A DNA stretch of 29,365 bases. Source: JBBQQG01 sp038216175 (GTDB taxonomy: Bacteria > Patescibacteriota > Saccharimonadia > Saccharimonadales > OMJO01). The notes under the pieces are model-generated. The model saw only the letters and a list, made by a program, of their open reading frames with translations, was not told the DNA's origin and made no database searches. The translations under genes and the position numbers were made by a program. Numbering within the stretch: the stretch's first letter is position 1; every line of letters begins with the position of its first letter. Of the stretch, positions 1 through 7,514 are shown piece after piece. Location: positions 1-29,365 of the forward strand of contig JBBQQG010000011.1 in the NCBI GenBank assembly GCA_038216175.1, given 5' to 3'.

Positions 1-1
1 C

Positions 2-1258
2 CTACGCTAAAACTATTCGTAACCCGAAGAAACTTCTGAACAGGGTGTTCGGGAAAGTGGGAGCTTGACAAATGGCGCCGTCGGTGTTTACACTGCTAGA
101 TGAATAATGTAGTAGAGTATATATAAATTGTGGGATTCCTAACGCAAGAATGATCAATACTATCGTATTAAAATTTGAAAATAACCTAATCCTGTTTGTC
201 TTTAAATAATCAATCAGGCTAAGCAGAGTAGAAAACAAAATCGGTGGCCACAAGAACAAATAAGCTGGAGAAATGCTTGATACCATTAACGAAATAATAA
301 CGAAATGAAAATAATGCTTTTTTATATTTTTTTCCATTAAATTGAGCAAAAGTATAATGATGCAAAACAAGATGGCGTAGACGTAAATATTGGGATAAAA
401 GGCATCTTTAAACAAATAATACGAACTAAATGTTTGTATGTACCATGAAACTAAGATTCCTATTATCATTATGCTCAATTTTGAATTTCTTATCTTTAGA
501 ATAGATAAACCCAAGTAAGTAAATAAAAAAATTAAAGCTACATAAGTAAAAACCGCTGAATATAGGTAAACCCCCATTAACTTTTTAAGTCTGATGGCAT
601 TAAATAAATTATTTTTTGAATAGATAAAATCATTTAGGACAGCTACGTTAAAATGCCAAGCTTGAGGGTATGCCGAATAATCCGAAGTTGCCTTCTCATA
701 TAATGGTGGCTTAGTAAAATCAAAAGATTTTTTAGTCTGTATAGCATTAATTATTTTAAAATGCGCTTCAGAATCTTCACCAATTGCAATTTGTCTAATT
801 CTATCGACAAAAGTATGGTTCACGGCTAATGGCAACGTCAAATAAATACCAAGACCCAACGAGAAAATTAAGGCAACTATTTCATAGAATGGAAAGTAAT
901 GCTCAATATTTAAAGTGCCCCGCTTATTTGTTTTGTAAACGTACAAATAGTTGATAGATACTACTGAACTAAGATAAATCAAAATAAGTCCTGGTGTATA
1001 TCGAATTTTTAGAAAAGTTAAAATATACCCTAATGAGCTTATTAAAATACTAAAAAGAATAATTGATAAAAACAGCCTCAAAATTAGCCCTATGTTTGGT
1101 AAAGGAATAATGTATACATATATAATAAGCAGCAGCAACAGGGATAAAAAATAAATATGAATAATAAAAAAGAGTAATATAAATATTAAAATACTGAAAA
1201 ATACATATTTCGAAAAATTTATATCTCGCAGATGTAATTTATTTATTTTTAATTTCAT
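2..1258 (-). CDS. GT-C-like polytopic membrane protein, C-terminus outside window
   Basis: The gene starts at ATG 1258 and reads off the left edge without a stop, so 418 N-terminal residues are visible. The protein is extremely hydrophobic, with about ten membrane segments. A loop after the first few helices carries an acidic pair (Glu161-Asp162 in GEDSEAH), followed by an aromatic/proline-rich stretch. This is the layout of GT-C glycosyltransferases, which use a polyprenyl-phosphate sugar donor and keep acidic residues in the first large outer loop. The 690-residue protein at 20092-22164 has a comparable GDAKFE motif in the same relative place, so the two look like distant paralogues. A TATAAT box lies six bases before the ATG and there is no Shine-Dalgarno site. 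The gene is more AT-rich than the housekeeping genes nearby. A generic membrane protein of unknown function is the alternative. Confidence 0.6.
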   Translation of the reverse strand: MKLKINKLHLRDINFSKYVFFSILIFILLFFIIHIYFLSLLLLLIIYVYIIPLPNIGLILRLFLSIILFSILISSLGYILTFLKIRYTPGLILIYLSSVVSINYLYVYKTNKRGTLNIEHYFPFYEIVALIFSLGLGIYLTLPLAVNHTFVDRIRQIAIGEDSEAHFKIINAIQTKKSFDFTKPPLYEKATSDYSAYPQAWHFNVAVLNDFIYSKNNLFNAIRLKKLMGVYLYSAVFTYVALIFLFTYLGLSILKIRNSKLSIMIIGILVSWYIQTFSSYYLFKDAFYPNIYVYAILFCIIILLLNLMEKNIKKHYFHFVIISLMVSSISPAYLFLWPPILFSTLLSLIDYLKTNRIRLFSNFNTIVLIILALGIPQFIYTLLHYSSSSVNTDGAICQAPTFPNTLFRSFFGLRIVLA

Positions 1259-1264
1259 TTTAAA

Positions 1265-1270
1265 ATTATA
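1265..1270 (-). promoter_or_regulatory. Candidate -10 box of the membrane protein gene
   Basis: On the minus strand TATAAT ends six bases before the ATG at 1258. A TTCTTA hexamer lies 17 bases upstream as a weak -35. Transcription would start at or next to the start codon, giving a leaderless mRNA. Confidence 0.4.
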
Positions 1271-1310
1271 CGAGAAATGATACTTATTAAGAAGAAAACT
1301 GGACTATAAA

Positions 1311-1340
1311 ACAAAAACCCCTGTAAAAAGGGGTTTTTGT
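1311..1340 (-). terminator. Rho-independent terminator after the RRM gene
   Basis: A perfect 11-bp inverted repeat (1311-1321 with 1330-1340) has an 8-base loop and a four-pair G/C core flanked by A/T pairs. On the minus strand the stem ends in TTTTTGT and runs into TTTATAG. It lies 17 bases past the stop of the RNA-binding protein gene and insulates the next minus-strand gene, which has its own -10 box. It could also work on the plus strand. Confidence 0.85.
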
Positions 1341-1357
1341 TTATTTATTTTAAAGAC

Positions 1358-1693
1358 TTAATATCGTCTATCGCCGCGAGGTTTAAAACCACCGCGATCA
1401 CCACCGCCATAACCACCACCGCCACCTTCACGAGGTGGGCGCTTTTCTTGTGGCCGGGCAATACTAACTACAATTTGTCGTCCTTCAACTTCAGAATTGT
1501 CTAGTGCTTTAACTGCTGCATCTGCTTCTTCTTGTGAAGACATTTCAACGAAGCCAAAACCTTTGGATTCGTTTGAAAATTTGTCAATTATCACTACAGC
1601 CGATACAACTGTTCCGTGTGCTGCAAATAACTCTTTAAGTTGTTCACTAGTCACACTGTAAGGTAATCTCCCTACAAATAACTTACTTGCCAT
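1358..1693 (-). CDS. Glycine-rich RRM RNA-binding protein
   Basis: This 111-residue protein has one RNA recognition motif. RNP2 is seen as LFVGRLPY (about residues 5-12) and RNP1 as KGFGFVEM (about 44-51), including the aromatic residues that stack on RNA. After residue 80 the tail is rich in Gly and Arg (RPPREGGGGGYGGGDRGG), like the RGG tails of cyanobacterial and CPR Rbp proteins. Such proteins bind single-stranded RNA and are often cold-responsive chaperones; the exact role here is not known. An AAGGA site precedes the ATG. The next gene upstream ends 159 bases away, which leaves room for a promoter and a moderately long leader. A strong terminator follows, so the gene appears to be its own unit. 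Confidence 0.9.
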   Translation of the reverse strand: MASKLFVGRLPYSVTSEQLKELFAAHGTVVSAVVIIDKFSNESKGFGFVEMSSQEEADAAVKALDNSEVEGRQIVVSIARPQEKRPPREGGGGGYGGGDRGGFKPRGDRRY

Positions 1694-1852
1694 ATAATTG
1701 CGTAATCCTTTTCTTGTTTCTACTACAGGACGACCTATTACTCTACTCGCTCACAAAGTATGACTCGTAGTATACCTGTTGAAATTAATATTACACCTTT
1801 TGATATATTTAGCAAGCATAAGAATTAATCTAATAATTCGCTTAAAAACAGA

Positions 1853-2911
1853 TTAAATACTGACAAATACTCTTGTTTTATGTTTGTCTTTTAAGTCGTT
1901 TAAATAAGTGTTGATATCTTTTAGATTAAAAACAATGTGTGCGGCTCTAATCTTGTCGCCGTTAGTTTCAATATTTTTTAGTATTTCGAGGGCGTACCCA
2001 GTATTAACAATTTCTGAGTATTGACCTGGCTTAAGTTTATATAGTGCATCAGCAGCTTGAGCACTTAAACTTCGTGATGTGCGGTCTACAGGATATCCAT
2101 ATTCTCCTCCGCTATCTTTAGATAAATCATCTGAGTACTTTTTTGCTATTTGCTCAAAAGGTGTGCCACTTTTTAATTCATTGTAAGCGCTTTGGGAACG
2201 AAAAGTCGCATCGGTGTCGAGGGCAGCCACTACCTTTTGAGATAACAGTTCAGATCTCAGACTTCTTTTAAAATCATTTATAGACCACCCCCAATATTCC
2301 CGTAATACATCGGCAAAAACTTTATCACTATCGCCTAACCTATTTTGGTTTCTGACTATAGTGATCTGATCATCTACTTCCCTATCGGTGACTTTAATCT
2401 TATGTTGGCTGGCTAGTTGCTTAATGTAGCTGTCGTTTATCACTTTATCCAAAGCTCTTTTTTTAAAATCAGCCAACTGCTGTTTACCGGCAGGAGTATT
2501 AAAATCTAGTTTTTGTTGAGTTACGTAATAATGTACATAGTGCCGAAGTTCAAACAAATAATTTTCATATGCTACAAAATGATTACTAGTTTCAGCTATA
2601 GGAAAAGGTATCACCTGTGTAACCCGGTATAAAAATGCTGAATTTGTCTGAAGTTTATATAGTGCAAGCGTGCAATATGTAAAAAATGAAACGAATACCG
2701 CTATAAATAAAGCTGTCGAGATGAGGACTATACGGTGTTTTGAATGTTGAAGCGGATAAATATACTTACGGGCTTGACCGATTACTTCCTCGCGGTGCGC
2801 TGCAACCGTTTCATTAGTAATTCTAGGTACGCTCTCACCTTCGGGATTTTCAACCTCTTCGTTTCTATTTAATACTTTCTGCTTTAGAGCTTTTCTAAAT
2901 CTACGTTTCAT
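1853..2911 (-). CDS. Membrane-anchored parvulin-type peptidyl-prolyl isomerase (PpiC/SurA/PrsA-like)
   Basis: This 352-residue protein begins with a basic, charged cytoplasmic tail (1-58), then one membrane helix (about 61-84), then a large outer part. Residues 100-235 resemble a SurA/PrsA N-terminal chaperone region. Residues 240-312 match the middle and end of a parvulin domain (FEQIAKKYSDD, SGGEYG, then GYALEIL). The usual first strand, with its catalytic His, is not in front of this. Instead a copy-like RAAHIVF (His325) follows the last strand, and the protein ends about 27 residues later. This looks like a circularly permuted parvulin. The likely role is folding of exported proteins at the outer face of the membrane. 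The gene overlaps the 3' end of the upstream PH-domain gene by 11 bases, so the two are probably co-transcribed. Confidence 0.85.
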   Translation of the reverse strand: MKRRFRKALKQKVLNRNEEVENPEGESVPRITNETVAAHREEVIGQARKYIYPLQHSKHRIVLISTALFIAVFVSFFTYCTLALYKLQTNSAFLYRVTQVIPFPIAETSNHFVAYENYLFELRHYVHYYVTQQKLDFNTPAGKQQLADFKKRALDKVINDSYIKQLASQHKIKVTDREVDDQITIVRNQNRLGDSDKVFADVLREYWGWSINDFKRSLRSELLSQKVVAALDTDATFRSQSAYNELKSGTPFEQIAKKYSDDLSKDSGGEYGYPVDRTSRSLSAQAADALYKLKPGQYSEIVNTGYALEILKNIETNGDKIRAAHIVFNLKDINTYLNDLKDKHKTRVFVSI

Positions 2912-3482
2912 TAACTAAGTCTACATTATCACCGGTACTATCTTTCGCAGGATAAACGGTGTTAATTATTCCCTTCTCTCGTAATATGCGCATTAATTTC
3001 TTTTGGATCTTGGCTGGATGGTGAATATCATGTATTACCAGATCACCCATATATGTCTGCATCATTATTGTACCAAATCCTAATAAGGTTTCCTGCAAAC
3101 CTGATATTTCATAATTTACCATTTGTATCTGGGGCAAACCGATATCAACAACGGCTCTATGAAATAATCCTTTTTGGGTAATCTGTATGAACCTTTGATC
3201 AGATACAATAAAAACACTGTAGTGCCAACCTATCCAAGAAGGTAGGAATAGTATGCTACCTAAGACCATGCTGCCGAGTAAGCTTAAGAAAAAAAACTGA
3301 AGTGTCGGATATTTCTCTGGGTTATTACTATAGACAATCGTAAGTATAATCGTAAAAACTGGACCAATTAGCCACGCAAACATACCAATAATTAGCCCTT
3401 TTCGCATAACTATAGGGTGCTTTCTAAATACAAAAAGTACTTCTTCATCGTCAAACTGATCTGCAAAGTACTTAACGCTCAT
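2901..3482 (-). CDS. Bacterial PH-domain (bPH2/YdbT-like) membrane protein
   Basis: The protein has 193 residues. A short N-terminal stretch (QFDDEEVLFVFRKHP) is followed by two membrane helices (about 28-50 and 62-85). A small beta-rich domain follows (SVFIVSDQRFIQITQKGLFHRAVVDIGLPQIQMVNYEISG), which is the typical core of bacterial PH domains (bPH2). The function of these proteins is poorly known; they sit in the membrane with the PH domain on the cytoplasmic side. The ATG has no Shine-Dalgarno site, but TATAAC lies ten bases before it. The gene overlaps the start of the parvulin gene, pointing to an envelope-related two-gene operon. Confidence 0.75.
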   Translation of the reverse strand: MSVKYFADQFDDEEVLFVFRKHPIVMRKGLIIGMFAWLIGPVFTIILTIVYSNNPEKYPTLQFFFLSLLGSMVLGSILFLPSWIGWHYSVFIVSDQRFIQITQKGLFHRAVVDIGLPQIQMVNYEISGLQETLLGFGTIMMQTYMGDLVIHDIHHPAKIQKKLMRILREKGIINTVYPAKDSTGDNVDLVNET

Positions 3483-3492
3483 ATAGATTAAG

Positions 3493-3498
3493 GTTATA
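3493..3498 (-). promoter_or_regulatory. Candidate -10 box of the PH-domain/parvulin operon
   Basis: TATAAC on the minus strand lies ten bases before the ATG at 3482, in the gap facing the divergent tRNA gene. No convincing -35 was seen. The mRNA would have a leader of only a few bases. Confidence 0.35.
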
Positions 3499-3533
3499 GG
3501 TTAATCATTTTAGGTTCAAGGAGTTTTTTTTCG

Positions 3534-3539
3534 TATACT
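3534..3539 (+). promoter_or_regulatory. Candidate -10 box of tRNA-Arg
   Basis: TATACT ends nine bases before the first base of the tRNA, a normal distance for a tRNA promoter. The -35 region has no clear consensus. Confidence 0.4.
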
Positions 3540-3548
3540 AACTTTGTT

Positions 3549-3625
3549 GCTCCGGTAGCTCAGCTGGATAGAGCGCCACCGTCCTAAGGTGGGCGTCGGG
3601 GGTTCGAATCCCTCCCGGGGCACCA
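3549..3625 (+). tRNA. tRNA-Arg (anticodon CCT)
   Basis: A full cloverleaf of 77 bases can be folded. The acceptor stem is GCTCCGG with CCGGGGC (one G-T pair). The D arm is GCTC/GAGC, the anticodon stem CCACC/GGTGG, and the T arm GGGGG/CCCTC with loop TTCGAAT. The discriminator is A and the CCA end is encoded. The anticodon loop is GTCCTAA, so the anticodon is CCT, reading AGG (Arg). Position 32 is G, where a pyrimidine is usual. The gene stands alone between the divergent PH-domain gene and the convergent ndk gene. Confidence 0.95.
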
Positions 3626-3640
3626 TTAAAATAAAATTAA

Positions 3641-4153
3641 CTACTTAACGGTTTTGCCTGCTTGAGTATATTGCTCATGTACCGTTTCATAGCTAAAAAT
3701 TTCATTAGCATTAAACCAGTGTTTGATTTCAAGCTCTGCTTCATTTTTATCACCTGAAGCATGAATTAGATTAGCAATACCAATCCCATTGGCATTGGCA
3801 TGGGCGAAACTAATGTGAGCATAATCTCCTCTAATGGTACCGGGAAGCGCTTCTTTCGGCTCTGTCGTACCAACCATCTTTCTAACTAGGCTAACGGCTT
3901 CAATACCTTCTAATACAATCGCTATAACTGGACTATTTTTAATTAAGTCAATTGTGGCATCAAATGCATCCTGGCCTCTTCTGGATATCATTTTTCCAAT
4001 TGTTTCGTAGTGGTGATAGTAATGCTCGTGATCTGGTTTAACCATCTTGCAGCCGATGATCTTTAAGCCGGTTTTTTCAAATCGAGTAATAATTTCACCG
4101 ATAATTTGCCTCTGGATAGTATCTGGTTTAAGTACGATTAATGTGCGTTCCAT
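3641..4153 (-). CDS. ndk: Nucleoside diphosphate kinase
   Basis: This 170-residue protein moves the gamma-phosphate between nucleoside triphosphates and diphosphates in the cytoplasm. The N-terminus (ERTLIVLKPD) is canonical. The phosphohistidine lies in NLIHASG, and GTIRGDYA precedes it as in the family. The protein is some 25-30 residues longer than the usual 140-145. It has extra residues in the region IGKMISRRGQDAFDAT and a longer spacer (about SFAHANANGIGIA) just before the active-site His. A TATAAT box (4189-4194) and an AGGA site lie upstream. The gene is divergent from the Xer recombinase gene. Confidence 0.93.
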   Translation of the reverse strand: MERTLIVLKPDTIQRQIIGEIITRFEKTGLKIIGCKMVKPDHEHYYHHYETIGKMISRRGQDAFDATIDLIKNSPVIAIVLEGIEAVSLVRKMVGTTEPKEALPGTIRGDYAHISFAHANANGIGIANLIHASGDKNEAELEIKHWFNANEIFSYETVHEQYTQAGKTVK

Positions 4154-4188
4154 TTTTTAATAATTTTCCTGTTTAGCTATTTTTATCA

Positions 4189-4194
4189 ATTATA
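4189..4194 (-). promoter_or_regulatory. Candidate -10 box of ndk
   Basis: TATAAT on the minus strand lies 35 bases before the ndk ATG, with an AGGA ribosome site in between. The -35 hexamer (TTTCAT at 17-base spacing) is weak. Confidence 0.4.
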
Positions 4195-4233
4195 ACACGC
4201 TACCCCTGTTAATGAAAAAATTAAATATCAAAA

Positions 4234-4239
4234 TATAAC
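4234..4239 (+). promoter_or_regulatory. Candidate -10 box of the Xer gene
   Basis: TATAAC lies six bases before the ATG at 4246. There is no Shine-Dalgarno site, so a leaderless mRNA starting at or near the ATG is likely if this box is used. Confidence 0.35.
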
Positions 4240-4245
4240 CAGTTA

Positions 4246-5178
4246 ATGTCGTACAATGTTAATATGTTATTCGCTAAAGCTAAAACCGATTTTTTAGAAT
4301 ATCTAGAAATAGAACAAAATAGATCTCAAAAAACGATAAGTAATTATGATCATTATTTAACCCGACTTTCAGATTTCGGCGGCGACATAAGTGTTCAAGA
4401 TATCAATCCAGAATTAGTAAGAAAATGGCGTTTATGGCTTAACCGTCTTGGCACTAACACGTCCGACGAACTTCAAAAAACAACCCAAAACTACCATCTA
4501 ATTGCACTAAGAAGTTTTTTAAAGTATTGCGCTAAACGCGATATTCCTGCACTTTCGGCTGATAAGATTGAGCTAGGAAGAACTGTTAGAAAACAGGTGA
4601 CTTTCCTTTCGCCAGAAGAAGTTGACAGATTATTCGCTCAATCAGACATAAATAAACTACCGGGGTTAAGAGACAGGGCTATTCTTGAATTATTGTTTAG
4701 CAGCGGTCTGCGAGTATCAGAACTAGTTGGATTAGACCGCGACCATATTAATTTAAAACGGCGGGAATTTATGGTAAGGGGTAAAGGTCAAAAGGACCGT
4801 CCGGTTTTCATAAGCCCTGATGCTTCGGAATGGATTCAAAGATACATAGAAAAACGAAGTGATACTACAAAGCCCCTTTTTGTACGATATAGCGGATCTA
4901 AAAAAATAGACTTGTCAGGTAATTTTCATAGATTAACCGCTAGAAGCATACAAAGAATGGTTGCCAGATACGCACTACTTGCTGGAATTACAAAACACGT
5001 TTCACCGCACACACTTCGTCACTCATTTGCAACTGACTTATTAATGAACGGAGCAGATCTTCGAAGCGTCCAGGCATTATTAGGTCATAGTAATATTTCT
5101 ACTACCCAAATATATACTCATGTTACTGATCCGCACTTAAAAGCAGTACACCAAAAATTTCACACGAGTAAAAGTTAA
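4246..5178 (+). CDS. xerC: Tyrosine recombinase of the XerC/XerD type
   Basis: This 310-residue protein has a SAM-like N-terminal core-binding domain (about 10-100) and a catalytic domain (115-305). The complete active-site set is present: Arg156 (SGLRVSEL), Lys180 (RGKGQKDR), His255 and Arg258 (HTLRHSFAT), His281 (LLGHSNIS) and the nucleophile Tyr290. The likely job is resolving chromosome dimers at a dif site. Length and motifs fit a housekeeping Xer better than a phage integrase, and no element genes surround it. Whether it is closer to XerC, XerD or an archaeal-style XerA cannot be told by eye. The start could also be Met7 (4264); neither start has a Shine-Dalgarno site. Its stop codon and that of the convergent pseudopilin gene share the bases TTAA. 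Confidence 0.88.
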   Translation: MSYNVNMLFAKAKTDFLEYLEIEQNRSQKTISNYDHYLTRLSDFGGDISVQDINPELVRKWRLWLNRLGTNTSDELQKTTQNYHLIALRSFLKYCAKRDIPALSADKIELGRTVRKQVTFLSPEEVDRLFAQSDINKLPGLRDRAILELLFSSGLRVSELVGLDRDHINLKRREFMVRGKGQKDRPVFISPDASEWIQRYIEKRSDTTKPLFVRYSGSKKIDLSGNFHRLTARSIQRMVARYALLAGITKHVSPHTLRHSFATDLLMNGADLRSVQALLGHSNISTTQIYTHVTDPHLKAVHQKFHTSKS

Positions 5179-6302
5179 GGACCAGGATCGCAGGCATTAT
5201 CGCCTGGCAAGTCAGTAGATGCATTAACCATAAAAGAAGTATAAAGTCTTTTACAAATAGAATCCCGAGTTTGAACTGCAAAATCCGGAGATAAAGGCTG
5301 GAATGAAATTCTAACCTGTTGCCTTTTTAAAACGTCGTTTGCTTTACCAGTTGAGTCTATCTCTGTTTGTGCTCCGACAATGCTTAATTTATTTAACGGA
5401 CCATCTAGTGCTTTTACCGTAACTCTTGCCGGAGCGTAAATAGACTTTAATCTAATAAGAAAATGTTGACTCACTACAAAAGCTAGATTAATTGCCACAT
5501 TACAGTCCTGCGGTAAGAATTCTTTTATCCCGGGCACCGTATTATTATGGCTTATATTACACTCCCCACCGACTACGACTCCTCTATTTTTAGCAATATT
5601 AGTCACGAATATACTGTTACCTCTATTATTAGGGCCACCGGCTGACGGGTAGAAAAAACCTGTGTAGGTATTATCAATAAGTTTATCGCGGCTATATGGA
5701 TTAGCTCCTGTTATATTTGTTAAGTCAACTCTAAGTACAGGTGCCTGCCCTACACCGCTGCTAGATACCCAGCCAGTCAAAGACGGGAAAACAAATGAGC
5801 CTGGATTAGTAAATGATTTACTCTGTCCACTCCAACCTATTACCAGCCATTTGGGGGCTGAAGTAGGGATTGTAAAATCGGCCCTGAGCGAACTATCAGT
5901 CGGGACTGCCGAATACTGTATGTCTTTTGGAGCATTATTAATTAATAGACACGTGTATTCGCTGGAAGCGCTGACACCACCTAATATAGTTCCTAGTCCG
6001 GCAGGAATAGCTAGTTTATTTGAGGGAGATGAAGTTTCTGATATTGTCTGGGGAAAACAAGAAGTTTTTGTTCCTGAAAAACTGTTAGTTGCTTTATTCC
6101 TTATTGCGTCTACTGCATCGTTTATACCAGTTTCAGCAGCATAATTCGCCTGTATACTTAATTGCCTATCTAGAGCTTGCCGCTCTTCTCTTCGGGCTAT
6201 TTGCGCAAAGCCGATTACGGTAATTGTTATTACAATTAACACTATTATGGTAACTACAATAGCGATAATGCCTGATTCGTCTTTATCCAAATTTTTAATC
6301 AT
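5175..6302 (-). CDS. PilX-like minor pilin-associated protein
   Basis: This 375-residue protein has a charged start (MIKNLDKDESG) and one long hydrophobic helix (about 11-35). The helix is followed by ARREERQALDRQLSIQANYAAETGINDAVDAIRN, the pattern of PilX N-terminal domains. The rest is a Ser/Thr/Asn-rich outer region with several Cys residues. A Gly precedes the hydrophobic run as in prepilins, but the position +5 Glu is missing, so processing by the prepilin peptidase is uncertain. It overlaps the preceding pseudopilin gene by ATGA and is the last gene of the pilus locus. The family usually works as a minor pilin that primes assembly or sits at the pilus tip. Confidence 0.75.
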   Translation of the reverse strand: MIKNLDKDESGIIAIVVTIIVLIVITITVIGFAQIARREERQALDRQLSIQANYAAETGINDAVDAIRNKATNSFSGTKTSCFPQTISETSSPSNKLAIPAGLGTILGGVSASSEYTCLLINNAPKDIQYSAVPTDSSLRADFTIPTSAPKWLVIGWSGQSKSFTNPGSFVFPSLTGWVSSSGVGQAPVLRVDLTNITGANPYSRDKLIDNTYTGFFYPSAGGPNNRGNSIFVTNIAKNRGVVVGGECNISHNNTVPGIKEFLPQDCNVAINLAFVVSQHFLIRLKSIYAPARVTVKALDGPLNKLSIVGAQTEIDSTGKANDVLKRQQVRISFQPLSPDFAVQTRDSICKRLYTSFMVNASTDLPGDNACDPGP

Positions 6303-6964
6303 TTAAGTGTCCTTTGTACTTCTGTACTTAAATCCGAAATACCGCAATAACTACCACCACTGTTAGTGCTGATACAACTAATTATAGGACCACTACCTGG
6401 CGGCAGTCGGCGTAGAAATATATCATCTCCATATACGATGCTTAAACTTAGTTTCCATAAGTTACCGCTCACCAATTGGAGAGACAGTGTACGCAGTCTA
6501 ATATTAGCTGGAATCATTTCCTTGCCAGTACCGGATATTCCACCGATTACAGAAGGATTTGATTGTGTTAAGTCAGCAGGTACACAAGTATTTGGATCAC
6601 TCGATGTATCTCGCCACAATGCATGCGGTGATTTACGATTACCAAGACTAAAGCCGGTATCTACTACTTCCGAATCAATCGCATAAGAATATCTAGTTTC
6701 ACCAATACAGAAACTGTGAACACTGAGAAAAGAATAAGCTTGGGTATGAATAGCAGACGGAGGTGATACACCAAACTGTACCTGGTTAGCAAGTTCATCC
6801 ATAATAGATCTTGAGGCATTTTGTGTTTGAATACTAATAATACCTTTATTATAGACCTTGCCTATATCCAATAATGCAGTCGCACAAATAAGTAGAATGA
6901 TCGAAAAGACACTGGTGGCGATCATCAGTTCTACAATTGTAAATCCTTTAGAGTTATTCCACAT
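6299..6964 (-). CDS. PilW-like minor pilin (prepilin-type N-terminus)
   Basis: The 221-residue protein has a short leader MWNNSKG followed by FTIVELMIATSVFSIILL, a canonical class III prepilin signal with Gly at -1, Phe at +1 and Glu at +5. The mature part holds an alpha-helical stalk (to about residue 65) and a globular outer domain with two Cys near the C-terminus (SCISTNSGGSYCG) that could form a disulfide. An AGGAC site lies inside the end of the preceding gene, from which it is separated by one base. It overlaps the next gene by four bases. It is probably a minor pilin of the tip complex. Confidence 0.8.
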   Translation of the reverse strand: MWNNSKGFTIVELMIATSVFSIILLICATALLDIGKVYNKGIISIQTQNASRSIMDELANQVQFGVSPPSAIHTQAYSFLSVHSFCIGETRYSYAIDSEVVDTGFSLGNRKSPHALWRDTSSDPNTCVPADLTQSNPSVIGGISGTGKEMIPANIRLRTLSLQLVSGNLWKLSLSIVYGDDIFLRRLPPGSGPIISCISTNSGGSYCGISDLSTEVQRTLK

Positions 6965-6965
6965 T

Positions 6966-7514
6966 TTAATTTGTCCTATAAATCAGTGTCACGACATCGA
7001 AATTATTACTATTGCCTCCTGAGCCCCCACTAGCTGAGAATCTCCCGGCAAATACATAAATTAATTTATTGGTGGCATCAAATTGTAAACCAGCTCTAAA
7101 TGGATATTTTGTATCAATAGCTGATCCGATAAGTGGCAACGACTGTTCATCGTTAAATGAACCATTCTGATCTAAAGCACATTTATCAAAAGCATTCGGA
7201 AGTGCCGGTTGGTCAATTGTCAGATTTGGCTGCAAAATAATGCATTGTCCAGCTAGTCCAGCGTGATAAAAAGACCCTGGCATCCCAGCTGGATTAAGAG
7301 CTAAGTCCGGGTTGTCACTAATATACTGTTTAATACGCTCCAATTGCTGTTGTGCTAACCTCAGCTCTTGGCCTCTTTCCTCTGAGACACGTACCTGCGC
7401 TAAACTACGACTAGCTATGCCGTAAGATATTCCGAGTGAAAAGCTAACAATTGCCATACAAATTAAAACTTCAATAATAGTATCACCCTTATCTGAAAGG
7501 TCTTTTATGGACAC
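6966..7514 (-). CDS. PilV/PilI-like minor pilin
   Basis: The 182-residue protein starts at GTG 7514, supported by an AGGAGG site at 7521-7526. The leader MSIKDLSDKG is followed by DTIIEVLICMAIVSFSLG: Glu at +5 and the hydrophobic helix are present, but +1 is Asp instead of the usual Phe or Met. Then comes a long amphipathic helix (RVSEERGQELRLAQQQLERI). The domain after it has two Cys. The gene begins inside the last codons of the upstream pseudopilin gene (10-base overlap), so the two are translationally coupled. Confidence 0.78.
   Translation of the reverse strand: MSIKDLSDKGDTIIEVLICMAIVSFSLGISYGIASRSLAQVRVSEERGQELRLAQQQLERIKQYISDNPDLALNPAGMPGSFYHAGLAGQCIILQPNLTIDQPALPNAFDKCALDQNGSFNDEQSLPLIGSAIDTKYPFRAGLQFDATNKLIYVFAGRFSASGGSGGNSNNFDVVTLIYRTN

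Noticed and set aside
4246..5178. The tyrosine recombinase close to a tRNA gene suggested an integrated element.
   Set aside because: ndk lies between them, no phage or plasmid genes are present, no direct repeat of the tRNA 3' end was seen, and the protein looks like a housekeeping Xer.
5851..6144. A 97-codon plus-strand open frame inside the PilX-like gene, and similar long antisense frames in pilM, pilB and the 903-residue gene.
   Set aside because: They lie wholly inside well-supported genes on the other strand and have no recognisable motifs or ribosome sites.
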